29,622 nucleotides of DNA, taken from positions 1 to 29,622 of the forward strand of contig DASTSN010000046.1 of NCBI GenBank assembly GCA_035760665.1. Reading direction: 5' to 3'. Of this stretch, positions 13,129 to 19,859 are shown in pieces (position 1 is the first letter of the stretch; each line of letters starts with the position of its first letter). Under the pieces are notes generated by a model. That model was not told where the DNA came from. It did no database searches and worked only from the letters and a program-made list of their open reading frames with translations. Made by a program: the position numbers and the translations under genes. The stretch is from DASTSN01 sp035760665. Its GTDB lineage: Bacteria > Bacteroidota > Bacteroidia > Chitinophagales > Chitinophagaceae.

Positions 13129-13533
13129 TTATTTTATCTGCAGTACAGGATGCTTCCTGCGCATGCTGGTGTCAATGTTGGTTGGCCGGTAAATACGCTC
13201 AAGGATGCGTCTTTTCTGACTTTCCATAGAATCCAGCACAACCTTAAAAAGATCGGGATTGGCTTTATAAAAATCGATGCTTTTTTTGAATTGTTCTTGA
13301 TTGGTATGATGGAGCTTAAATACCTCTTCGTACATCTGCAGGCTTTCTGTTTTTTTGCCTTGTAATGAATCGATGGGAGCATAAAGGGTAAGGTATTCAT
13401 CAGCCCGGAGCATATCCCACAATACTTGTTGCATTTCAGATCTGGACAGCACATCAGCAGGTACCCGCTCTTTATGAGTGCAGGAAATAATGATCAGTCC
13501 AAATATTGTAAAACCGATAACTGTTAGCTTCAT
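13129..13533 (-). CDS. DUF4296 lipoprotein
   Basis: 134 aa. A lipoprotein signal is clear: a hydrophobic helix followed by LIIISC, with the lipidated cysteine at residue 18. The mature part has the DUF4296 pattern VLSRSEMQQVLWDMLRADEY and EEVFKLHHTNQEQFKKSIDF (in parts). This small domain is found across Bacteroidota; its function is unknown to me. The start overlaps the stop of the upstream DUF4835 gene by 4 nt, so translation is coupled. The pairing with DUF4835 and coaBC, in a block that also holds bamD, suggests a role at the cell envelope, but that is inference. Confidence 0.85.
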   Translation of the reverse strand: MKLTVIGFTIFGLIIISCTHKERVPADVLSRSEMQQVLWDMLRADEYLTLYAPIDSLQGKKTESLQMYEEVFKLHHTNQEQFKKSIDFYKANPDLFKVVLDSMESQKRRILERIYRPTNIDTSMRRKHPVLQIK

Positions 13534-14447
13534 TTTAGTTCGTTATATGCAGCTGTATTGGTAACATCCAGTTTAAGTAAAATATCCCGTGCTCTTGTCT
13601 TAAATCCCTGGTCTGCCTTGCTGAACACTTTTACCAGTTCATTGCTTTTTCCCAGGAAAAAAAACTGAACCAGCATCGAGTTCGGATTTTCGGTATTCAG
13701 CGTATTCAGGTAATTCAGGCAATTCATAATACCATTTCTACCATCCTCCTGGTTTTGATAAAGCATATCAAAACCGCTTCGGTAATAGGAATAAATTGCA
13801 TCGTGAAAAAGCGCAAAACGGTTATTATTCAAATTTTCTGCCAGTTGGTACCTGTTTCGAAGTCCGTCAAACGGTTTCCACCCACTGATGCCGCTTCCTT
13901 CGGGGGCATTGTTTACAATGTTCCAGGCCTTTTTAAAATAGGTATCACCACCACGCAGAGCAAACGAATCGTAATCAAAACCGAGAATCATATAGACATA
14001 GTAGGCAAAAACAGCCGTCAGGTTGGAAGCCACCGGGTCAGTACCCTGTACCCGGTTTTCGTTAAATTCAAGGGGCTGAAATTCTACATAACGAAACGTA
14101 ACATTCTCATCCAGATAATTCACGAGCGGCGATTGATAAGTGGCATTATAAATAGGCCTAGCAGCTTGCACTGTCAGTGACGCTTTGTACACATTATCCC
14201 CTTGTTCTTTTTCAAGGTTTAATAAAAAGCTGCATTGAATTTTTTCGGCTGTCTGGAAATTATCGTTTGTCCATTTACGGTTGTTCAAAAAATTATATAG
14301 CGCAGTCTGCAGGGTTTGAAATACTTTTTTATCGACAGTACTGCTGATACGATTGGATAAAACAGAAACTCGTGCCTGCAACTCCTGGGTTTTCCCCTGA
14401 AGAGAAACGAGGAGAAACAAACTTGCTATAAAAATATATTTACGCAT
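13530..14447 (-). CDS. DUF4835 exported protein
   Basis: 305 aa with a signal peptide of about 20 residues (MRKYIFIASLFLLVSLQGKT), cleaved near KTQ. The body matches DUF4835 as I know it: QELQARVSVLSNRI, FLNNRKWTNDNFQ, IQCSFLLNLEKE, QAARPIYNATYQSPL, YVYMILGFDYDSFALRGGD and AWNIVNNAPEGSGISGWKPF. The domain is nearly exclusive to Bacteroidota and often sits beside coaBC and a DUF4296 gene. Its function is unknown; an envelope location follows from the signal peptide. Its first 8 nt overlap coaBC and its last 4 nt overlap the DUF4296 gene, indicating one transcript. Confidence 0.88.
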   Translation of the reverse strand: MRKYIFIASLFLLVSLQGKTQELQARVSVLSNRISSTVDKKVFQTLQTALYNFLNNRKWTNDNFQTAEKIQCSFLLNLEKEQGDNVYKASLTVQAARPIYNATYQSPLVNYLDENVTFRYVEFQPLEFNENRVQGTDPVASNLTAVFAYYVYMILGFDYDSFALRGGDTYFKKAWNIVNNAPEGSGISGWKPFDGLRNRYQLAENLNNNRFALFHDAIYSYYRSGFDMLYQNQEDGRNGIMNCLNYLNTLNTENPNSMLVQFFFLGKSNELVKVFSKADQGFKTRARDILLKLDVTNTAAYNELK

Positions 14448-15636
14448 AATAGAGCTTGATAATGGTATCCACTATATCTTTTGCCACTTCCTTTTTTGAT
14501 TTTGCGCCAAATTGAAACTCCTGACCGTCTTTACTGAAAATGGTAATCTTATTGGTATCTTTTCCAAAACCGGCATCCTTATCACGCAGTGAATTCAGGA
14601 CAATCAGGTCAGCATTCTTTTTGTCCAGTTTTTCCCGGGCATACTTTTTTTCATCTCTGGTTTCCAGCGCAAATCCTACCAAAACCTGGTTATCTCTTTT
14701 TTGACTACCTAGGCTTTTCAATACATCTTTTGTTTTCTTCAGTTCCAGCAGCAATGTATCTTCCTGTTTTTTTATCTTTTCACTTGCTGTTTTTGAAGGC
14801 GTATAGTCTGCAATGGCTGCTGCCATAACGGTAATATCTGACTGATCAAATAAATCATCACAGGCTTCGTACATTTCGCTGGCTGTGTTTACAGAAATGA
14901 TCGAAATGTCTTTTACCGATGGCTGTATTGAAGAGGGTCCCATCACCAAAGTAACGTTGGCACCTCTCTGGTATAATTCTTCTGCAATGGCTACGCCCAT
15001 TTTACCAGACGAATGATTACCAATAAAACGAACCGGGTCTATAGGTTCGTATGTGGGGCCGGCAGTGACCAGTGCTTTTTTACCCTTTAAATCTTTAGTC
15101 GTAAAAAAATGATCAACCAGAAAGCTGCAGATCGCCTCTGGCTCTGCCATGCGTCCTTCGCCCTGTAATCCACTGGCAAGTTCTCCGGAATCCACAGGAA
15201 TGATTGTATTTCCAAAATCTTTTAGCTTTTGCAAATTTGCTTTTGTAGCGCTGTGATGCCACATGTCTTCATCCATAGCTGGTGCAACCACAACGGGGCA
15301 GGTGGCGGAAAGATATGTGGCCAATAATAAATTGTCGCAAAGCCCGTTTGCCATTTTTGCCAGCGTATTGCAACTTAGGGGAGCAATCAGCATCACATCG
15401 GCCCAGCGGCCCAGCATAACATGATTTGCCCAGGAATGCTCATCAAACAGGTCTGTTAAAACAGGATTTTTCGACAATGTGGAGAGAGTCAGTTTGGATA
15501 CAAAATCAGCCGATGAAGGCGTCATGATGACTTTCACCTCGGCCCCTTGTTTTACCAGAAGCCGTACCAGGTATATGGATTTGTATGCCGCTATACTGCC
15601 TGTGATGCCAAGTAATATCTTTTTCCCTTTAAGCAT
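14440..15636 (-). CDS. coaBC: Bifunctional phosphopantothenoylcysteine decarboxylase / phosphopantothenate-cysteine ligase
   Basis: 398 aa, two steps of coenzyme A synthesis. The N-terminal CoaC flavoprotein half has GITGSIAAYKS (residues 10-20), H72 in NHVMLGRWADVMLIAP (the catalytic-region His) and PAMDEDMW (119-126). The CoaB half begins near KALVTAGPTYEPIDPVRFI, with NHSSGKMG and the lysine-rich loop KIKKQ. Two differences from the E. coli enzyme as I remember it: PAMN is PAMD, and the flap cysteine of ACG is serine (S155 in ELASGLQGEGRM). Both also occur in other Bacteroidota as far as I recall. It appears to have its own promoter (15677-15648) right after the rpoZ terminator, giving a leader of only a few nt. 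It overlaps DUF4835 by 8 nt. Confidence 0.95.
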   Translation of the reverse strand: MLKGKKILLGITGSIAAYKSIYLVRLLVKQGAEVKVIMTPSSADFVSKLTLSTLSKNPVLTDLFDEHSWANHVMLGRWADVMLIAPLSCNTLAKMANGLCDNLLLATYLSATCPVVVAPAMDEDMWHHSATKANLQKLKDFGNTIIPVDSGELASGLQGEGRMAEPEAICSFLVDHFFTTKDLKGKKALVTAGPTYEPIDPVRFIGNHSSGKMGVAIAEELYQRGANVTLVMGPSSIQPSVKDISIISVNTASEMYEACDDLFDQSDITVMAAAIADYTPSKTASEKIKKQEDTLLLELKKTKDVLKSLGSQKRDNQVLVGFALETRDEKKYAREKLDKKNADLIVLNSLRDKDAGFGKDTNKITIFSKDGQEFQFGAKSKKEVAKDIVDTIIKLYYA

Positions 15637-15647
15637 GCATCTTTTTC

Positions 15648-15677
15648 CAAAAATAGCATTTACTACTAAAAAGCAAA
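15648..15677 (-). promoter_or_regulatory. Promoter of coaBC
   Basis: On the minus strand: TTTG at 15677-15674, an 18-bp spacer, TATTTTTG at 15655-15648, both consensus. The ATG follows 11 nt after the -7 element, so the mRNA should be nearly leaderless. The TTTG lies in the T-rich tail of the rpoZ terminator. Confidence 0.65.
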
Positions 15678-15702
15678 AGCGATCCGTTTTTCAACGAATC
15701 GC
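15669..15702 (-). terminator. Intrinsic terminator after rpoZ
   Basis: GCGAT (15679-15683) pairs with ATCGC (15698-15702) and CGTT with AACG inside (15685-15688, 15693-15696), with one mismatch and loop TTTC. On the minus strand it is followed by TTTTGCTTTTT. It lies 37 nt past the rpoZ stop. Confidence 0.65.
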
Positions 15703-15738
15703 CAGCATATATTTTTTCAGGAAATAAATCGCCGGTTA

Positions 15739-16080
15739 TTAGCTAAACAATTCATCCTCGCCTTTACGGAAGTAAACTTTATCTTCCATAAACTCCTGCG
15801 TAGCCAGCAGAGAGGGATTTGGCATCCGCTCGTAGGCACGGGAAATTTCAATTTGTTCTTTATTCTCATGAATTTCTTCGAGGCTATCAGTATGGCTGGC
15901 AAATTCATCCAGTTTATTATGCAGTTCTTCTTTCAAAGAAATGTTGATCTGATTAGCTCTTTTTGCAATAACAGCAATAGACTCGTAAAGATTACCCGTT
16001 TTCTTTTTGATATCTTGCAGGTTGCGGGTCTCCACAGTGTTGCTGGTACTGGAACTAAGTTGACGTCTTAGTCTGCTCAT
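15739..16080 (-). CDS. rpoZ: RNA polymerase omega subunit, Bacteroidota type
   Basis: 113 aa. The conserved core TGNLYESIAVIAKRANQINI (residues 28-47) is the Rpb6/omega motif that binds the beta-prime subunit; the following LKEELHNKLDEFASHTDSLEEI and PSLLATQEFM are typical of the Bacteroidota version, which is longer than the E. coli protein and differs in sequence. Omega helps assemble and stabilise RNA polymerase. The start lies within the end of bamD (26-nt overlap), so the two are co-translated. A terminator follows, and coaBC comes next; an rpoZ-coaBC order is common in bacteria, supporting the call. Confidence 0.88.
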   Translation of the reverse strand: MSRLRRQLSSSTSNTVETRNLQDIKKKTGNLYESIAVIAKRANQINISLKEELHNKLDEFASHTDSLEEIHENKEQIEISRAYERMPNPSLLATQEFMEDKVYFRKGEDELFS

Positions 16081-16867
16081 TTGATAAATTTTTAATGTTA
16101 TTTTGAGATAAGCTTAGATAATTTTCTACTTCTTTCGCCAGTTTACTTTGCGGGTAACGATCCATAAAATCGTTACACTCTGTAATCACCTGCTGAAAGC
16201 GCTCTGTTTTCTTTCCTTCCACACTCATCTCGGCAAAGCGGAAATAAGATTTAATAATCATCAGTTTGTACTCATCAGCTTTGTTCGATTCCGGATACGA
16301 ATTCAGTAAACTGGTAAAAGCAACACCCGCAGCCCGAAACTGTCCAAGATTATAATATAACTGGGCACTCATGTAATCTTTCTTTTCCAGCTTGGCCCTG
16401 CAAATATCGATAATTTGTGTGGCATCTTTATTTCTTTCCGATCCAGGGTGGGTATTAATGAACGTTTGCATCATACCCATTGCTTTGATTGTATTTGTCT
16501 GGTCCAACTCTGGTTTTGGCGATTGTTTATAAAAACAATAGGCCCGCATATAATCCACCTCTTCCGACTTGGTGCTGTTCGGAAATATTTCCAGGAAGGT
16601 TTTGAAGAGATTTTCAGCATTGGTGTAATCACCCTGGTAATACGCACAATAAGCGTATTTATAATATATGTCTTCAAATTCTTTCCCGGTTTTAAAAAAC
16701 GGCATGACGTCTTCAAACAACTGCTGGGCGTAATTATATTTCTTTTTCACATAATACTGCTCGGCCACCCGCAGCTTATAATTGGGATCGGTGCTTTTCA
16801 GAATTTTATTAATCCCGTGGCAACTGCCTAAAAAAACCAGTAATATCAGTAATGGGAAAAGGCGCAT
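16055..16867 (-). CDS. bamD: Outer membrane protein assembly factor BamD (YfiO family lipoprotein)
   Basis: 270 aa from the ATG at 16867. A start at 16897 would add ten residues before the signal peptide and would lie upstream of a TAATTTTG promoter element (16883-16876), so it was rejected. The signal MRLFPLLILLVFLGSC puts the lipidated cysteine at residue 16. The mature part is a string of TPR-like helices (AEQYYVKKKYNYAQQLFEDV, YYKYAYCAYYQGDYTNAENL, FKTFLEIFPNSTKSEEVDYM), as in BamD, the essential partner of BamA in folding outer membrane barrels. It is somewhat longer than the E. coli protein, as usual in Bacteroidota. The 3' end overlaps rpoZ by 26 nt. Confidence 0.92.
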   Translation of the reverse strand: MRLFPLLILLVFLGSCHGINKILKSTDPNYKLRVAEQYYVKKKYNYAQQLFEDVMPFFKTGKEFEDIYYKYAYCAYYQGDYTNAENLFKTFLEIFPNSTKSEEVDYMRAYCFYKQSPKPELDQTNTIKAMGMMQTFINTHPGSERNKDATQIIDICRAKLEKKDYMSAQLYYNLGQFRAAGVAFTSLLNSYPESNKADEYKLMIIKSYFRFAEMSVEGKKTERFQQVITECNDFMDRYPQSKLAKEVENYLSLSQNNIKNLSNEQTKTST

Positions 16868-16875
16868 AAGGCGTG

Positions 16876-16906
16876 CAAAATTAATAGATTCAGGCAAATC
16901 TTGCCT
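16876..16906 (-). promoter_or_regulatory. Candidate bamD promoter with adjacent palindrome
   Basis: On the minus strand 16883-16876 reads TAATTTTG (exact TAnnTTTG), nine nt before the ATG, implying a near-leaderless mRNA. Nine bp upstream is a perfect palindrome, AGGCAA-ATC-TTGCCT (16892-16906), which would lie between the -33 and -7 positions. No -33 TTG at standard spacing. Confidence 0.45.
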
Positions 16907-16982
16907 AAAAAAGATACTGTACCAAACTGACTTCGTTAAGGTTTTGATAAAGAATTATTTAGACAAGATTTTCCCTGGTTAC

Positions 16983-17013
16983 AAAAAAGCCCTCCCGGAT
17001 TGGGAAGGCTTTT
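16983..17013 (-). terminator. Intrinsic terminator after the OmpA-like gene
   Basis: AAAAGCCTTCCC and GGGAGGGCTTTT pair over 12 positions with one mismatch around a 5-nt loop (minus strand). A run of Ts follows. The hairpin begins about 28 nt past the stop and isolates this gene from bamD. Confidence 0.85.
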
Positions 17014-17041
17014 ATTATTCAATAAGCAGTTATGCCAATTA

Positions 17042-18676
17042 TTATTTGCTTTTTCTCAGGTTCGGGTGCGGAGCAGGCACTGTATTGGGTCCTTCCTCAC
17101 CTTCGGCAGCTGCGCGGATATCCACTGTATTACAATCGCCACCTTCCTGAGCATAAGAGAAGATAAAGCGTTCGTTGCTTACTCCTTCTTTTTCTACCAG
17201 GTAGTTGATAATTGCATTTACGCGATCCCAGCTCAGCTGTTGTTGCCTTTTATTAGAAGAGCAGTAACCTACTACCACCACTTTACACTCAGGATTGTTA
17301 CGCATACGTGATCCTACTGTAGCCAGCAGGCTCTTAGCATCGTCTGAAATTTTTACAGATCCCTCTTTAAAGGTAATGCTGGGTAAGGCACCAAGCGTTA
17401 CAGCACAATCATTTCCTTTCTTGATGAAACCTTCAAAGCAGGTAGAATCTGGACAAGGACATTTACCGATACCATCAGCATCTACAGGCTGGCAATATGT
17501 TGGGGTCACCAGTTCTTTATCCTTACAATCAGGAACACCGTCACCATCAGTATCGCGGCTTACACCGTGGGTATCTACCGGACAACCTTGTGGCGTTTGT
17601 TCCTGGTCAAACTGGTCTGTAACACCATCGCCATCGCTATCAGGCAGCACCGGCTTCGGCAGACGCATCAGGCGGGGGTTGCGGATTTCGCTGTATGCGT
17701 AATCCAGCGGATTCAGCCACCACAAAGGCTGTACTGATTTTGCTCCCAGATTAATATTCAAACCAACTGACAAGAAGTTGTAAGAGTCATAATCACGTGA
17801 CTGCGCAATACCCTGGGGATCACCAGTGTAGTTTTCCTGCCATTGCTGACCATCCAACAAATCAGTTTTGGAAGAAGTAAATTTATCTTCAATGGCCAGG
17901 TTCAGCCTGTCAGACAATTTGATCTGGGTTCCTGCACCCAATACGAGAACCGGTTTGAATGGGCTGCCAAACAATTTCGGCTGCAATTTGTCAACTTCAG
18001 CTTTGGTTTCAAAACTGCCATCAAGCAAATTTTTCAGTGCCTTTAATGTGGACTTGCGGTTTTTATAATCTGCTGATACAATGCTGGCGTAATTGTAGGG
18101 TGTATTTCCGTCCAGTGCATTGTACTTGGTATTATATATCATACCTCCCAAACCAGCAAAACCATAGAAGTTGATACCGGTTTTGGATTTATGAAAACGA
18201 ATATTGTTCAATGTGAAAACGCCCTGCAAGCTCAACTCTTGCATGTTGGTTTTATAGTTATAATAGATGGGAGTGGTACCAGTACCATAAATACCACGTA
18301 ATACCGGGTTACGGCCATATCCCTGAGAAGCAGAGAAATTTAATCCCTTGGCTGTAAGATAGTCATACTCCAACCTTGCAGAGAAAATGTATCCAAAAGC
18401 TTTACGAACGTGTAAACCACCGCCAAAAGTCGGAAGCCAGGAACGAACGTCGCCGGAAACCGCCGACAATCCCCCCTTAATACCGATTTCCCATTGATTA
18501 CGGGGTTTAGCCGGGAAATTATACGTCCCGTTCAGAAACTCTGTATGCTGAGGCATTCTCTTCGCAGGGATAACAGAGCTGTCTTTTACATCATAGCTCG
18601 ATCCCATCTGGGAATAAACCGATGATGTAAGCAGGTAAAGCAAACCTGCCAATAGAATAAACTTTTTGCTTGCCAT
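17042..18676 (-). CDS. OmpA-family outer membrane protein with thrombospondin type 3 repeats
   Basis: 544 aa. Signal peptide at 1-22 (ending SVYSQ), then a beta-barrel-like region at about 60-315 with alternating aromatic strands (FSARLEYDYL, FYGFAGLGGMIYNTKYN). Calcium-binding type 3 repeats follow at about 346-386 (DSDGDGVTDQFD, DTDGDGVPDCKD), then a cysteine-rich link. The C-terminal OmpA-like domain (about 430-520) has VVVVGYCSSN and QQLSWDRVNAIINYL. In classical OmpA the motif is GHTDxxG, whose Asp binds peptidoglycan; here it is GYCSSNK, with serine in that place, while the LSxxR arginine is kept. The protein probably spans the outer membrane; peptidoglycan anchoring is doubtful. It has a consensus promoter and its own terminator, so it is a single-gene unit, probably abundant. 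Confidence 0.92.
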   Translation of the reverse strand: MASKKFILLAGLLYLLTSSVYSQMGSSYDVKDSSVIPAKRMPQHTEFLNGTYNFPAKPRNQWEIGIKGGLSAVSGDVRSWLPTFGGGLHVRKAFGYIFSARLEYDYLTAKGLNFSASQGYGRNPVLRGIYGTGTTPIYYNYKTNMQELSLQGVFTLNNIRFHKSKTGINFYGFAGLGGMIYNTKYNALDGNTPYNYASIVSADYKNRKSTLKALKNLLDGSFETKAEVDKLQPKLFGSPFKPVLVLGAGTQIKLSDRLNLAIEDKFTSSKTDLLDGQQWQENYTGDPQGIAQSRDYDSYNFLSVGLNINLGAKSVQPLWWLNPLDYAYSEIRNPRLMRLPKPVLPDSDGDGVTDQFDQEQTPQGCPVDTHGVSRDTDGDGVPDCKDKELVTPTYCQPVDADGIGKCPCPDSTCFEGFIKKGNDCAVTLGALPSITFKEGSVKISDDAKSLLATVGSRMRNNPECKVVVVGYCSSNKRQQQLSWDRVNAIINYLVEKEGVSNERFIFSYAQEGGDCNTVDIRAAAEGEEGPNTVPAPHPNLRKSK

Positions 18677-18720
18677 AACTAAGTATTGAATTTTATGAAA
18701 ACGTTGTCCTAAAATTAGCG

Positions 18721-18751
18721 CAAAAATAAAGCTTGAAGCTTAAAAACCAAA
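18721..18751 (-). promoter_or_regulatory. Near-perfect Bacteroidota promoter of the OmpA-like gene
   Basis: On the minus strand: TTTG at 18751-18748, a 19-bp spacer, TATTTTTG at 18728-18721. Both elements and the spacing fit the consensus. It predicts a leader of about 38 nt, consistent with a strongly expressed outer membrane protein. Confidence 0.8.
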
Positions 18752-18872
18752 TTTTTAGCGTATTTATTTACCGATGCTTCCCCGTTATTTTCAACAACTT
18801 AACCGCATAAAAACAGTTCATAAGGATAGTACGCCAATCATATTTTGCCTGTAAATTGCATTCATTTTTTGA

Positions 18873-19835
18873 ATGAATTTACCCGTTGACCTCATCGAAA
18901 GTGAATTAAAAATCTTTGAAGACAAATTCAAAGACGCCACCCGCAGCAATGTTCCCATGCTGGACCGGATAATGCGTTATGTGGTGAAACGAAAAGGCAA
19001 GCAACTCCGCCCTATGTTCGTTTTCCTGTCAGCCAAGCTTTGTGGGGAGGTAAATGAAACGACCTACCGGGCCGCCTCACTGGTAGAACTCCTGCATACA
19101 GCTACCTTAGTTCACGATGATGTAGTGGATGACTCCCTGGAACGCAGAGGTTTTTTTTCCGTATATGCTTTATGGAAGAATAAAGTATCGGTTCTGGTGG
19201 GTGATTATTTGCTGGCAAAAGGATTATTGCTGTCACTGGATCATAATGATTACCGGGTGCTGCACATCCTGTCCGATGCCGTGCGGAAAATGAGTGAAGG
19301 CGAGCTGTTGCAAATCGAAAAATCCCGTTCGCTGAACCTGGACGAAAACGTCTATTATGAAATTATCCGGAACAAAACGGCCTCACTGCTGGCCTCTGCC
19401 TGTGCTGCCGGCGCTTGGTCTACCAGCGGTAATGAAACAACCACTGAAAAAATGAGAAGCTTTGGGGAGAACGTGGGAATGGCCTTTCAGATTAAAGATG
19501 ATCTCTTCGATTATTTCTCCGATAATGTAGGAAAACCTACCGGCAATGACATCAAAGAAAAAAAACTGACACTCCCATTAATATATACCCTCAACACAGT
19601 AGACAAAAACACCCGCAAAAAACTGATTTACATTATCAAGAATCAAAACAAAAACACCAAAAAGGTTCAGTACGTTACACAGCAGGTTATTGCTGCAGGT
19701 GGCATTGCTTACGCAGTGGAAAAAATGAATACCTTTAAAATGGATGCATTAAACACCCTTGCTGAGTTTCCCGAAGGGCCAATCAGGGCAGGATTGGAGG
19801 AATTGGTTCGCTTTGTTACAGACCGCAAATATTAA
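18873..19835 (+). CDS. Polyprenyl diphosphate synthase (IspB-like)
   Basis: 320 aa. This is a trans-prenyltransferase that condenses isopentenyl diphosphate units into a long polyprenyl diphosphate, probably the side chain of menaquinone. KGKQLRPMFVFLSAKL, the first aspartate-rich motif HDDVVDDSLERRG (D82-D87) and the second FQIKDDLFDYF (D209, D210, D213) are all present, as is GKPTGNDIKEKKLTLPLIY. The residues before the first Asp motif (HTATLVH) are small, favouring a long-chain product; the exact chain length cannot be read from sequence. This would supply the menaquinone pathway represented by mqnB and mqnD in this window. recJ follows after 24 nt on the same strand. Confidence 0.92.
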   Translation: MNLPVDLIESELKIFEDKFKDATRSNVPMLDRIMRYVVKRKGKQLRPMFVFLSAKLCGEVNETTYRAASLVELLHTATLVHDDVVDDSLERRGFFSVYALWKNKVSVLVGDYLLAKGLLLSLDHNDYRVLHILSDAVRKMSEGELLQIEKSRSLNLDENVYYEIIRNKTASLLASACAAGAWSTSGNETTTEKMRSFGENVGMAFQIKDDLFDYFSDNVGKPTGNDIKEKKLTLPLIYTLNTVDKNTRKKLIYIIKNQNKNTKKVQYVTQQVIAAGGIAYAVEKMNTFKMDALNTLAEFPEGPIRAGLEELVRFVTDRKY

Positions 19836-19859
19836 CCTGCAACCTTTTTTAATACAATC

